This document shows positions 33,031 through 43,404 of a DNA stretch of 64,000 nucleotides, in pieces; position 1 is the first letter of the stretch, and every line of letters starts with the position of its first letter. Origin of the DNA: Methyloprofundus sp. Its GTDB lineage: Bacteria; Pseudomonadota; Gammaproteobacteria; Methylococcales; Methylomonadaceae. Where the stretch lies: assembly GCA_012960135.1 (NCBI GenBank), contig DUBW01000045.1, positions 33,312 to 97,311 on the forward strand, read 5' to 3'. A program made the position numbers and the translations under genes. The notes under the pieces were generated by a model. It was not told where the DNA came from. It worked only from the letters and a program-made list of their open reading frames with translations, and made no database searches.

Positions 33031-33521
33031 TTGTATTCTCCTTGTTTTTTAAAAATGGTCAGGAAAAAATCTTCCAGACCTATGCAATGTCTAGCTTTAC
33101 TGTCAATAGTTCAGCATGGTGCCTGCATCGGTTGCTATATCCAATCTTGCCCAGCATCGATTTGCCTCATCGCGGGGTGTTATATTGCACGCCTTTTCTG
33201 TTACCAGTTTTTTGGGTGTCAGAAAGGTACAATTTATTCCCTAATCGTTCGGAAAGAAGCACGTTCCTGTCATTAAAAAACTTTTGATTATCACGAAATC
33301 AGAGAGTGGGGCTAGAGGTATGATTTTCCCTTTGTATCGAAGAATTCCTCTCAAAAATAGAACGAACCCCTGTACGTTACAAAATAACCTGGCTATTGTT
33401 AGCGCATTTTTCATGCTAGAAAAGATCCTCATGCCTGGGAAAGCATAGGTAACACTACCTGTATTGCTTTTAATCAATCTGATTATATGGGTAAGATCAA
33501 GCATAAGCTACTACACAAAAA

Positions 33522-33552
33522 AATAGCCCGGTTTTAAATAAACCGAGCTATT
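33522..33552. terminator. Rho-independent-type hairpin downstream of the HvfA-like gene
   Basis: aatagcccggttttaaataaaccgagctatt, one mismatch; A-rich on the 5' side, i.e. U-rich on minus-strand transcripts. Confidence 0.7.
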
Positions 33553-33623
33553 AATTTAGATTCCAAGCAAGCTTTGTATTACCAGCCTGACGGATAAATC
33601 AGATTAAGTTGAATACGCTGAAT

Positions 33624-34205
33624 TTATTCACCAGACGCTTTTTCAGGTGAGATCATGTCGCCACAGCTACCTTCCTTTCCTTTCATCATGTCGCCGCAAG
33701 ATCCTTCCATGCCTTTTTCCATTTCGCTATCTTGCATCATGCCTCCACACATGCCTTCGCCGCATTTACCTTCCTTGTCTTTACCCATTTCCATTCCCTG
33801 CGTGGGCTCAGCTGAGGTTTTTTTGTTACCCCAGCCAGTTGAGCTTACAGCGTAACCTTTATTTTTTGTCTGTTTGGATGCGGCCTTTTCCTGCATATCG
33901 CCACAGGCACCCTCTTTGCCTTTCATCATCGCGCCACAGGAATTTTCAAAGCCTTTTTTCATTTTGCCATTGTCCATCATACTGCCGCATGAACCTTCAC
34001 CACAAGCCGCTTCTTTCTGCTTGTCCATTTTCATTTTAGAGCCGCATTTCATCTCGCCGGCTTTATCTGACTGTGCAAGTTGCATATAACCGCTACTAAG
34101 CTCGTTCATGGCAAATGGGTTAATTTCTGCATTAACGGCATTTGCTGCGAAAGTTGAAGCAACTGCTGAACCGATAGTTGTTAAAGTTAATGTTGTTTTT
34201 TTCAT
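33624..34205 (-). CDS. HvfA-like secreted Cys-Gly-rich protein (putative oxazolone/thioamide-type RiPP metallophore precursor)
   Basis: Signal peptide to ...NAVNA, then NPFAMNELSSGYMQLA, then 9 Cys each followed by Gly in EGxCG/GSCG contexts, Met/Lys/Glu-rich. Confidence 0.8.
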   Translation of the reverse strand: MKKTTLTLTTIGSAVASTFAANAVNAEINPFAMNELSSGYMQLAQSDKAGEMKCGSKMKMDKQKEAACGEGSCGSMMDNGKMKKGFENSCGAMMKGKEGACGDMQEKAASKQTKNKGYAVSSTGWGNKKTSAEPTQGMEMGKDKEGKCGEGMCGGMMQDSEMEKGMEGSCGDMMKGKEGSCGDMISPEKASGE

Positions 34206-34249
34206 GTCATCCTCGATATTTTAAAGATTAGTTAATGTGTATTGATATG

Positions 34250-35125
34250 TTAGCCATTGGCAATAAGCTGTTGCATGGCTATGCCCATATTGGAAGGCGA
34301 GTTGACCACTTCCACGCCTGCCGCTTTTAACGCGGCAACCTTACCTTCTGCTGTACCTTTACCACCGGTGACTATAGCTCCGGCGTGGCCCATGCGCTTA
34401 CCAGCAGGGGCAGTTAAGCCGGTAATATAGCCAACCACTGGTTTAGTCACATGCTTTTTAATATATTCAGCAGCCTCTTCTTCTTCACTGCCACCGATTT
34501 CACCCACCATAATAATACCCTGAGTCTGTTCATCGGCCTGAAAGCGGCTAATGACATCAATAAAGTTCATGCCGTGGATTGGGTCGCCCCCAATACCTAC
34601 ACAGGTGCTTTGCCCCAGCCCCTGATTGGTAGTTTGGTGAACTGCTTCATAGGTTAATGTCCCGGAGCGAGAAACAATGCCAATACCGCCAGGCATGTGA
34701 ATACTACCCGGCATAATACCTATTTTACAGGCTTCAGGGGTAATGATACCCGGACAGTTGGGTCCAATCAGCAGCGCATCAGTTTCCGCCATCGCCGCTT
34801 TAACGCGCAACATATGTAATACCGGAATCCCTTCTGTAATACAGATAATAAGCTTAATGCCGGCGTCAACTGCTTCTAAAATTGCATCGGCAGCAAAAAA
34901 GGGTGGCACATAAATAACACTTGCATCGGCCTGGGTAACAGTATATGCCTGCCTCACGGTATTGTACACCGGCAAACCTAAATGGTCGGAGCCACCTCGT
35001 CCTGGGGTTACGCCGGCAACAAGCTTGGTGCCATAAGCCAAAGCCTGACGGGCATGAAAAGTACCTTGTTTACCGGTAAACCCCTGGCAAATGACTTTAG
35101 TGTTCTGGTCAACTAAGATACTCAT
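34250..35125 (-). CDS. sucD: Succinate-CoA ligase alpha subunit
   Basis: [29 protein letters not shown]...[10 protein letters not shown]...GHAGAIV. Confidence 0.95.
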   Translation of the reverse strand: MSILVDQNTKVICQGFTGKQGTFHARQALAYGTKLVAGVTPGRGGSDHLGLPVYNTVRQAYTVTQADASVIYVPPFFAADAILEAVDAGIKLIICITEGIPVLHMLRVKAAMAETDALLIGPNCPGIITPEACKIGIMPGSIHMPGGIGIVSRSGTLTYEAVHQTTNQGLGQSTCVGIGGDPIHGMNFIDVISRFQADEQTQGIIMVGEIGGSEEEEAAEYIKKHVTKPVVGYITGLTAPAGKRMGHAGAIVTGGKGTAEGKVAALKAAGVEVVNSPSNMGIAMQQLIANG

Positions 35126-36291
35126 AGCCGTGCTCCTGCAAGGCTAACAGCTTGTTCGGCGGCATGATCCAGGTTATCAGCAGCAATGATGTTAGGCGCC
35201 ACACCTTGTAATAGTGCACGGCCTTCTTCGGCGTGAGTTCCTTCCAGCCGGACGATAACAGGCAAGTCTGTTTGTATTTGTTTTAGTGCGTCGAGAATGC
35301 CTTGTGCAATCACATCGCAATGCACAATTCCGCCAAATATATTAACCAACACTGCCTGTACATTTTTGTCTGAGACTATCAGCTTAAAAGCCTCGGTGAC
35401 TTTTTCTGTGGTCGTTCCACCCCCGACATCCAGGAAGTTAGCAGGCGTTCCGCCTTTCAGTTTGACCAGGTCCATAGTCGCCATCGCGAGCCCTGCGCCA
35501 TTAACCATACAGCCAATATTGCCATTCAAGGTAATATAGCTCAGGTCAAATTGCTTGGCCTTATTTTCTTTTTCATCTTCTTGTTCCGTATCACGCAAAG
35601 CAATGATGTCTTTATGCAGCGCCAGCGCATTATCATCAAAGTTAATTTTTGCATCCAGTGCAACAATACTATCGTCTGCTATTTCTACCAATGGATTAAT
35701 TTCTATCTGGCTGGCATCTTTATCGACTAATAGATTAATCATCCCTGACATGACATCATGTAAGGCTTTGATTTGCTCGCCTTGCAAGGAGAGAGCAAAG
35801 GCTATTTCCCGGCACTGATAAAACTGGAGCCCAGCGGCGGGATGAATAAATACGCTGATGATTTTTTCAGGACTTTCTTCGGCAACCGCTTCGATATCCA
35901 TTCCACCAGCGGCAGAAGCAATAAAGCAGAGTTTTTCCTCATGTCGATCTACCAGTAAGCTCAAATAAAATTCGCGTTTAATCGGAGAGGTTTTTTCAAC
36001 TAAAACTGAATTAATCGGTAGACCTGTTGCATCGGTTTGCTTTGTTACCAGACGTTGCCCCAGCATAGCTGCCGTATACTGGCTTGCCTCTTCAGCCGTT
36101 TTTGCAATTTTAACACCGCCTACCTTGCCACGCCCACCCGCATGAACCTGAGCTTTTATTGCCCAACTATCACCTGCTAAAGTTTGTGCCGCAACCACTG
36201 CATCTGCTGCAGTAGTAACGACCATACTTTCGGGTACTGGTATCAGGTAATCCCTAAATAATTGTTTAGCCTGAAATTCATGAATATTCAT
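35122..36291 (-). CDS. sucC: Succinate-CoA ligase beta subunit (ADP-forming)
   Basis: [20 protein letters not shown]...[14 protein letters not shown]...[14 protein letters not shown]...[16 protein letters not shown]. Confidence 0.95.
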   Translation of the reverse strand: MNIHEFQAKQLFRDYLIPVPESMVVTTAADAVVAAQTLAGDSWAIKAQVHAGGRGKVGGVKIAKTAEEASQYTAAMLGQRLVTKQTDATGLPINSVLVEKTSPIKREFYLSLLVDRHEEKLCFIASAAGGMDIEAVAEESPEKIISVFIHPAAGLQFYQCREIAFALSLQGEQIKALHDVMSGMINLLVDKDASQIEINPLVEIADDSIVALDAKINFDDNALALHKDIIALRDTEQEDEKENKAKQFDLSYITLNGNIGCMVNGAGLAMATMDLVKLKGGTPANFLDVGGGTTTEKVTEAFKLIVSDKNVQAVLVNIFGGIVHCDVIAQGILDALKQIQTDLPVIVRLEGTHAEEGRALLQGVAPNIIAADNLDHAAEQAVSLAGARL

Positions 36292-36442
36292 GGTGAACCT
36301 TATCTGAGTACATTAAGAATCTAGTAAAAGCTTTGCAGTATATATGCTGGCCATTAATATTTCAGTATTAATTAATAAGAAAAACAGCAATATCCTAATA
36401 ATTATTTTTTCCTAACTCTAGTCTAGCAATATTTTTTCTTAA

Positions 36443-36480
36443 ACGGGGAGTCGCTATTTTTGCGAAAGCTTGTTTTGGGC
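36443..36480. repeat. 38-bp dispersed direct repeat, copy 2
   Basis: Identical to 4323..4360. Confidence 0.9.
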
Positions 36481-36507
36481 TTAAAAGAGCAATAGCATTC
36501 TACGCGA

Positions 36508-38196
36508 TTACAATTTTCGTCTATACTCCCGGTATTCAGGGATCCAGAAATTAGCCTGAATTTTTTGCTCTAGTTGTTCCTTTGTGGCTGCTGGCGCCAC
36601 GCCTTCTTCTATAGCTTGCAGGCCGACTGCCAGGGCAATAGTCAGACTCACTTCTCTTAACTGATTTAATCCCGGCAACAACTCTTTGCCAGTGCCATTT
36701 ACCAAAGGTGAACATTCCGCCAGGGCTTCACTGGCATGCATAAACATTTTTTTAGTAACGCGGCTTGCCTGGCTGGCAATAACGCCTAAGCCCACACCAG
36801 GAAATATATAGCTGTTATTACATTGGTCTATAGCATAATGTGTTCCCTGATATTCAACAGGGGCAAAAGGACTGCCCGTTGCGACTATAGCATTCCCTTC
36901 GGTCCAGCGAATAATATCCTCAGGTATCGCTTCAACATGTGAGGTTGGGTTGGAAAGTGGTAATACGATCGGCTTGTTGCAGTTTGCGTACATGGTTTTA
37001 ATGATGGACTCAGTCATTAAACCCGCTTGCCCTGATACTCCGATCAATATTGTTGCCTTGGATTCACGCACGACATCTAATAAGCTAATAGCACCTTCAT
37101 TACTACTCCAAGCAGAGATTTCTTTAGGATCTTTGGCAAATTTTCGCTGAAAATCAAGCAACTGATCCATGTCTGAGCTTAACAATCCATGATGGGTAAA
37201 CAGATGCACTCGACTTAGCGCCTGTTGTTCACTTAAGCCATGCTTAATCATATGTGCGACTAGCTGTTCTGCAATGCCACAACCTGCAGACCCACCACCA
37301 ATAAAAACCACACGTTGATCTGTGATACTGCAATTATTAGCATGGCAGGCGGCCAGTAAAGTGCCTACTGTTACTGCAGCGGTACCCTGAATATCATCAT
37401 TAAAACAGCAGATTTCATGCTGGTATTTTTTTAATAATGGCGTAGCATTTTCCTGTGCAAAGTCTTCAAACTGTAACAAAACTCCAGGCCAGCGTGCTTT
37501 AACTCCCTGAATAAATAAATCAACAAAGTTGAAATACTCTTCTCCCCTTATGCGCTCATGTCGCCAGCCCATATACATCGGATCATCTAATAGCTCTTTA
37601 TTATTAGTGCCTACGTCCAGGGTTATTGGCAAAGTATAGGCGGGACTGATACCACCACAGCCAGAATAAAGTGCCAGTTTACCTATGGGTATGCCCATGC
37701 CACCGATGCCTTGGTCGCCTAAGCCCAAGATGCGCTCACTATCAGTAACAACAATCACTTTGACATTGTCTTTGGCCAGGTTTCTAAGCATGACCGACAT
37801 TTTATCCCGGTCGGGATAAGAGAGAAATAAACCTCTTTTACACCGATAAATACGTGAAAATTGCTGACATGCCTGACCGACTGTCGGGGTATAAATTATG
37901 GGCATCATTTCTTCAAGATGCTTGCTTAGCAAATTAAAATAAAGCGTTTCGTTGGCATCTTGAATTGTACGCAGAAAGATATGTTTGTTCAGGTCATTTC
38001 TAAGATGGGAAAACTGATGATATGCTCTATTGCCCTGCTCTTCTATAGTCTCAATTGCGGTGGGTAATAAACCATCCAGGTTGAATTCCTGCCGCTCCGA
38101 TGCAGTGAACGCCGAGCCTTTGTTGAGTAATGCTGTCTCTAATAAAACAGAGCTTGCATAGGATGTGTATAAGGGCCGTTTTTTAGTTTTTACCAT
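36508..38196 (-). CDS. maeA: NAD-dependent malic enzyme
   Basis: [14 protein letters not shown]...[23 protein letters not shown]...[17 protein letters not shown]. Confidence 0.94.
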   Translation of the reverse strand: MVKTKKRPLYTSYASSVLLETALLNKGSAFTASERQEFNLDGLLPTAIETIEEQGNRAYHQFSHLRNDLNKHIFLRTIQDANETLYFNLLSKHLEEMMPIIYTPTVGQACQQFSRIYRCKRGLFLSYPDRDKMSVMLRNLAKDNVKVIVVTDSERILGLGDQGIGGMGIPIGKLALYSGCGGISPAYTLPITLDVGTNNKELLDDPMYMGWRHERIRGEEYFNFVDLFIQGVKARWPGVLLQFEDFAQENATPLLKKYQHEICCFNDDIQGTAAVTVGTLLAACHANNCSITDQRVVFIGGGSAGCGIAEQLVAHMIKHGLSEQQALSRVHLFTHHGLLSSDMDQLLDFQRKFAKDPKEISAWSSNEGAISLLDVVRESKATILIGVSGQAGLMTESIIKTMYANCNKPIVLPLSNPTSHVEAIPEDIIRWTEGNAIVATGSPFAPVEYQGTHYAIDQCNNSYIFPGVGLGVIASQASRVTKKMFMHASEALAECSPLVNGTGKELLPGLNQLREVSLTIALAVGLQAIEEGVAPAATKEQLEQKIQANFWIPEYREYRRKL

Positions 38197-38487
38197 CGTG
38201 TTTATCAGTTTTTGTGATCTGTAATTACCAGCAATCTCTATAATATTAGTCTGAACAAGAAGTTGAGTGTGGCTTTAGCCTGAATTGCTGGTATATCAGC
38301 GAGCTTATATTGGGCGATCAGGATTTTTTATTAAGCGTATTATAAAAGTTTGCTCTGATATAAACTAGTGCGAGCCGTCTCCAATACGAAATGAGTCTGA
38401 AAATAGTGTCGTATCCCCATATAAAATGTATCTTAGCTGACAAATTCATCCAATCTATTCATGATATAGCCGAAAAGTTTAGTTCTT

Positions 38488-39075
38488 TCACTTTAATAGC
38501 TCATCCAAAGTTAAATCGTAACTGGATGAAAAGGTTTCTAAGAAATAAGCCACTTCGGGTAGATTGGTAATCGCTTTTAATCTTGTCTCAACATCTTTTT
38601 CCGCGATAGAAAATTCTTGATTACCCGCAGCGAGTTCCATTTTGCATTTTAAATAAGCGGAAATAGTATCCGCCGCTTTAATAATCACTTTGTGCTCTTG
38701 AGGTAAGCTCTCTTCAATCATATAAGGCCGATAATCCTCTTTAAGCTCTTCGGGTAGCAAGTTTAATAGTTCATGTTCCGCTTGCTTCTCAATGGACTTA
38801 TACGCTTTGGTAATTTCAGGCGAATGATATTTAATCGGTGAAGGCATATCCCCCGTTAACACCTCACTGCAATCATGATACAAGGCAGCAACAGCAATCG
38901 CATTAACATCCAGATCACCCTCAAAATAACGATTTTTAATTAAGGCTAAAGCATGGGCAATAACCGAGACTTCCCAGCTATGCTCCATCACATTTTCAGC
39001 AACGGCATTACGTTTTAATCCCCAGCGTTGTAGCCAACGGATTTTACTGATGTAGGCGAAAAAATGACTTTTCAT
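38488..39075 (-). CDS. yfbR: 5'-deoxynucleotidase (HD domain, YfbR)
   Basis: RWGLKRNAVAENVMEHSWEVSVIAHAL...ALYHDCSEVLTGDMPSPIKY. Confidence 0.93.
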   Translation of the reverse strand: MKSHFFAYISKIRWLQRWGLKRNAVAENVMEHSWEVSVIAHALALIKNRYFEGDLDVNAIAVAALYHDCSEVLTGDMPSPIKYHSPEITKAYKSIEKQAEHELLNLLPEELKEDYRPYMIEESLPQEHKVIIKAADTISAYLKCKMELAAGNQEFSIAEKDVETRLKAITNLPEVAYFLETFSSSYDLTLDELLK

Positions 39076-39094
39076 AAATGTTATCCTGTTCTAA

Positions 39095-40095
39095 TTAAAG
39101 AAAATATTCAAGTTCATCCTTATAAGGAAGTGCCGGCTCATAAAGCTGATGATAACCTTTGCCTACAGCCCCTCTAAATTGTATTAATGTGGGAGGTTTT
39201 GAGCCTATTGATAAAATATGATCGATAGAAATTCCTGAGTAAGGATCAATATATATGATTTCTTTTATACCCAATTGATAAGCTTTTTTTGCACATAATT
39301 CACAAAGGCTTGCTGTGGTGAATAGCTTTCCGTCTTCAATTGCTTGTCCACCGTATTTTACTATTTGTAAAATAGGCATTTTCTTCTGCATGAAGTGAGC
39401 GCGAGTGAACTTAGTTTTTCTCTTTTGGCTCAATTGTATTTTTCAAATCTTGAAAACAGTAGCCTAGATTTCTTCCGCCTAAGTCTTCATCTTTATTTTC
39501 AATTTTAATAAGAATATTTTTAAATTTAATTTCTGCAACAGTTCTAAATTTCGTGTTATTTCGCTCATACTCACTGTAAACAACAGAATCAAAACTATTA
39601 AGAAGGCCTTAATGAAAATGGAGCCTGGCCTTCAGGAACATCGTTCCACCCAATTACTTTCACTGAATAATTAGAATCGGTAATGGCTGTCCCAACTTGT
39701 CGAGAAATACATCCTGAGTTTGTTTTTGCTGTGTACGCAAATTGCATAACGCGTTCCATTGGTGTTGGTGAGATCAAGCCTGGATGTAGCATCAAAGAAA
39801 AACACCAGGCAAGCTAAGGTCGAAGAACATTATGATGATTAATTTCATTTCTAGGGTTGAATAGATGAATGCCTGAGACCTCAATACACTTTTTTACATT
39901 TTGACCCATAAATTCTTTATGTTCAATTTTATCTATTTGATCAACAGTAAATTTACGGGTGTTTTTCAAATATTTACTTCTATCCTTAGATAAGGCATTA
40001 ATTATTACAAGATAAAATACAGAATATCTATCTCTAAAAAATCTGGCAGCATATGGGTTTCTGATTGCATCAACTACAATAAATACATATACCAC
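39095..40095 (-). pseudogene. AvcD-like anti-phage dCTP deaminase, decayed and 5'-truncated
   Basis: FIVVDAIRNPYAARFFRDRYSVFYLV...CIEVSGIHLFNP | TAG 39814 | LAWCFSLMLHPGLISPTPMERVMQFAYTAKTNSGCISRQVGTAITDSNYSVKVIGWNDVPEGQ | frameshift | LLNSFDSVVYSEYE...LGYCFQDL...KN TAA(39411) VHSRSLHAEENA | frameshift | LQIVKYGGQAIEDGKLFTTASLCELCAKKAYQLGIKEIIYIDPY...GAVGKGYHQLYEP. Confidence 0.85.
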
Positions 40096-40100
40096 CCCAA

Positions 40101-40143
40101 AACATCGTCACTTTGCTATTTATGGTAGCAAAGTGACGATGTT
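40101..40143. repeat. Perfect 18-bp-arm palindrome at the 5' edge of the dCTP deaminase remnant
   Basis: aacatcgtcactttgcta tttatgg tagcaaagtgacgatgtt. Confidence 0.92.
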
Positions 40144-40296
40144 ATCCTTTAAAAGGATTATCAATAAGAGCGCTTAATCTTTTTAATTTCTTATCAACAA
40201 TACTTTTTTAATAACCCCCAGCCTAATATTTCAACATTCAAGGTTCAGCTTATGGGGCATCCCACACAACCCCTGCACTTGGTAGTCAGTGCTGGA

Positions 40297-40980
40297 TTAG
40301 CCGCACTTACTCTCGCCACAATTCAGACAAGTCATGCAACCATCCATCAGAACTAATGCCTTAGTCTGGCACTTGGTACATAATTGCGCCTGCTCAGGAA
40401 AATTATCACTTTCATCAGCTTGTTCGCCATGCTTGGCTTCAAACTCTTTGCGTTTTTCGGCAAGGAATTGCTTCTGGTGCGCTTCCAGCTCTATGTCTTT
40501 TAACATGCCGATCTGCTTCATATGTTGCTCGATCGCATGGCCGATTTCGGCGACCAGAGAAGGCATATAGACACCGCCTTTTTTGAAATAACCACCTTTA
40601 GGGTCAAATACGGCTTTTAGTTCTTCGACCATAAAGGTGATATCGCCACCTTTACGGAAGACCGCTGATATAACTCGGGTTAATGCCAGCACCCACTGAA
40701 AGTGTTCCATATTTTTGGAGTTAATAAACACTTCATAGGGGCGGCGTTCTTCATACTCGGTACCCATATTCAGAATCATGTCATTAACAGTTATGTAAAG
40801 CGCATGTTCAGATTGTGGGGTTTTGATTTTGTAGGTTGAACCAAATAACATTTCCGGGCGCAAGACATGCTCATCCATACTGATAACATCAGTCGTTTCT
40901 TTCTCTTTTACGGCTGCTTGCTGCTCTTCCTTAGTGACAACTTTGAAGCCGACAATTTTTTTATCTATTTTTATGCTCAT
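40297..40980 (-). CDS. nrdJb: NrdJb subunit (TSCPD domain) of split B12-dependent ribonucleotide reductase
   Basis: FGSTYKIKTPQSEHALYITVND...RVISAVFRKGGD, C-terminal CxxC pairs (CTKCQTKAL..CMTCLNCGESKCG). Confidence 0.9.
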   Translation of the reverse strand: MSIKIDKKIVGFKVVTKEEQQAAVKEKETTDVISMDEHVLRPEMLFGSTYKIKTPQSEHALYITVNDMILNMGTEYEERRPYEVFINSKNMEHFQWVLALTRVISAVFRKGGDITFMVEELKAVFDPKGGYFKKGGVYMPSLVAEIGHAIEQHMKQIGMLKDIELEAHQKQFLAEKRKEFEAKHGEQADESDNFPEQAQLCTKCQTKALVLMDGCMTCLNCGESKCG

Positions 40981-40993
40981 TGTATTTTCCGCC

Positions 40994-43180
40994 TTAGAAT
41001 TTTCCGTAATAGCCTTCTTTTAAGGCATCAAACAAGTTAGCTGCACTGTGCATTTCACCGTCATATTCAATTTCCTCATTACCTTTTAATTCCAGCACAT
41101 GACCATCTTCCAGAGTAAATTGATAGGTAGTATTTTCCAGGTCGGATTCTTTAACCAGCACACCCTGAAAAGCTTCGGGGTTAAAGCGGAAAGTGGTGCA
41201 GCCCTTTAGACCCTGCTCATAAGCGTACATGTAGATATCCTTAAAGTCTTCATAAGGGTAATCGGTAGGAACATTGGCCGTTTTGGAAATTGATGAATCA
41301 ATCCATACCTGTGCAGCCGCTTGAACATCGACGTGTTGCTTAGGCGTAATAGCATCGGCAGTAATAAAATTATCAGGGAGCTGTTCATTAGCCTGTTCGC
41401 TATAGGGCATGGCTTTATCATTTACCAGTGCACGGTAGGCGAGTAATTCAAAGGAGAATACATCGACTTTTTCTTTACTTTTTTTACCTTCGCGAATGAC
41501 ATTGCGTGAATAATGATGTGCAAAGCTAGGTTCGATCCCGTTACTGGCATTATTTGCCAATGACAATGAAATTGTTCCGGTTGGAGCGATAGAGCTATGA
41601 TGGGTGAATCGTGCACCGTGCTCTGCTAATGCAGCAACTAGCTCGGGCTCTTCTTGGGCAATTTGCTGCATATAACGGCTGTATTTTGCGTGTAATACTT
41701 TACCGGCGATTTCATCGTCTACTTTATAACCATCAGTGACCATTTCTGGACGTTTATGTAGCATGGATCCGGTTACCGTATAGATCTGCTCAAGAGCCGG
41801 GGCGGTACCTTTTTCTTTAGCCAGATCGAGTGCTTCTTTCCAGCCTTCTATCGCCAGGGTTTTTGTTACTTCACTGGTAAAGCCGAGTGATTCTTTATCG
41901 CCATACTTCATGCCTAGCATAGTCATTGTTGAGCCTAAGCCAAGGTAGCCCATGCCATGACGGCGCTTAGAGATAATTTCCTCGCGCTGTCGCTGCAGAG
42001 GAAGGCCATTGATCTCGACGACATTATCCAGCATACGGGTAAAAACGCGGATGGTTTTACGGAAATCGGCCCAGTTAAAAGACGCCCGCTCGGTAAATGG
42101 ATTTTCGATAAACCGGGTTAGATTAATGGAGCCTAGAAGGCAGGATCCATAAGGCGGGAGCGGCTGTTCTCCACATGGGTTGGTCGCCCGAATATCTTCA
42201 CAAAACCAGTTATTATTCATTTCATTGACTTTATCAATCAGAATAAATCCAGGTTCTGCATAATCGTAGGTTGAGGACATAATAATGTCCCATAGTCGAC
42301 GTGCTGGTATGGTTTTGGCTATTTTACAGGCAACTAGACCGTCTGCATTTTCGACATAGCCTTCAATATGCGGCAGACCGCGCCAGATAATCAGTGTTTC
42401 ATCGGTCAAATCCAGCTTATCTTCGTCCAGTTCCCTTTGCATAATGGGAAAAGACAGCGGCCAGGGATTATCCCCTTTTACTGCTTCGACAAATTCTGCC
42501 GTAATTAATAATGACAAGTTAAACTGACGCAAACGGCCGTCTTCACGTTTTGCTTTGATAAATTCAACGACATCAGGGTGGCCGATATCAAAGGTCGCCA
42601 TCTGCGCACCGCGCCGACCACCAGCAGACGATACGGTAAAGCACATTTTGTCGTAGATATCCATAAATGACAATGGCCCTGAAGTATAGGCTCCTGCTCC
42701 TGAAACATAGGCATCTTTGGGTCTTAGGGTAGAAAATTCATAGCCTATCCCGCATCCTGCTTTTAAGGTAAGCCCAGCTTCATGTACCTTGCCCAGAATA
42801 TCGTCCATCGAATCGACGATCGATCCGGAAACGGTGCAGTTAATTGTTGACGTCGCAGGTTTATGTTCGCGTGCACCTGCATTAGAAATAATACGCCCGG
42901 CAGGAATCACGCCCTGGCGTAATGCCCAGAGGAATTCTTTATAATATTTGGTCTGTTTGGCTTTGCCTATTTCCACACTCGATAAGGCTGTGGCAACGCG
43001 CTGGTAGGTTTCATCTATCGTGCCATCAATGGCAGTGCCTGATTTGGTTTTTAAGCGATATTTAGTATCCCATATGTCGGCAGAAGCATCCTGCAGGGGA
43101 ATATCGGTAATGGCAGCCAAATCAGTGCTTAACTTTGTTGTCATATCTGTTCCTTGTCTCTGAGTGTGTTGTATCGACAT
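40994..43180 (-). CDS. nrdJa: Adenosylcobalamin-dependent ribonucleoside-diphosphate reductase, NrdJa
   Basis: RIISNAGAREHKPATSTINCTVSGSI...GCGIGYEFSTLRP...NPCGEQPLPPYGSCLLGSINLTRF...IAPTGTISL. Confidence 0.94.
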   Translation of the reverse strand: MSIQHTQRQGTDMTTKLSTDLAAITDIPLQDASADIWDTKYRLKTKSGTAIDGTIDETYQRVATALSSVEIGKAKQTKYYKEFLWALRQGVIPAGRIISNAGAREHKPATSTINCTVSGSIVDSMDDILGKVHEAGLTLKAGCGIGYEFSTLRPKDAYVSGAGAYTSGPLSFMDIYDKMCFTVSSAGGRRGAQMATFDIGHPDVVEFIKAKREDGRLRQFNLSLLITAEFVEAVKGDNPWPLSFPIMQRELDEDKLDLTDETLIIWRGLPHIEGYVENADGLVACKIAKTIPARRLWDIIMSSTYDYAEPGFILIDKVNEMNNNWFCEDIRATNPCGEQPLPPYGSCLLGSINLTRFIENPFTERASFNWADFRKTIRVFTRMLDNVVEINGLPLQRQREEIISKRRHGMGYLGLGSTMTMLGMKYGDKESLGFTSEVTKTLAIEGWKEALDLAKEKGTAPALEQIYTVTGSMLHKRPEMVTDGYKVDDEIAGKVLHAKYSRYMQQIAQEEPELVAALAEHGARFTHHSSIAPTGTISLSLANNASNGIEPSFAHHYSRNVIREGKKSKEKVDVFSFELLAYRALVNDKAMPYSEQANEQLPDNFITADAITPKQHVDVQAAAQVWIDSSISKTANVPTDYPYEDFKDIYMYAYEQGLKGCTTFRFNPEAFQGVLVKESDLENTTYQFTLEDGHVLELKGNEEIEYDGEMHSAANLFDALKEGYYGKF

Positions 43181-43404
43181 ACTAGCGCAGGCTTTTCTAT
43201 AGGCTGGGTATTTATCAGCAGGAAAACCATGTTGCCATCATAGGCAAGAGTATGTTTTTTTGAGACTGAAGTATAACACAAGATGTAGTGCCTAATAATA
43301 ATATAAACACTATATAAGGGATTTATGTCTGAAAGTAGCTGGTTACCTTGCTTGCGAGATGAGTATCACCAGCAGTCTAAAAAATTAGACAAACAAACAG
43401 CAGT

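Noticed and set aside
33241-33504. 87-aa minus-strand ORF between gor and the HvfA-like gene as a possible maturation partner
   Set aside because: No similarity to DUF692/DUF2063, no convincing domain; probably a chance ORF or unrecognised relic.
33647-34089. Three overlapping plus-strand ORFs (130, 66 and 71 aa) opposite the HvfA-like gene
   Set aside because: They are antisense to a low-complexity repetitive CDS with few stops; compositions are implausible (Pro/Ser/Leu/Phe strings) and mirror the repeat.
40101-40143. Two-unit CRISPR-like or attC-like site
   Set aside because: Single palindrome with no repeated spacer structure or integrase nearby.
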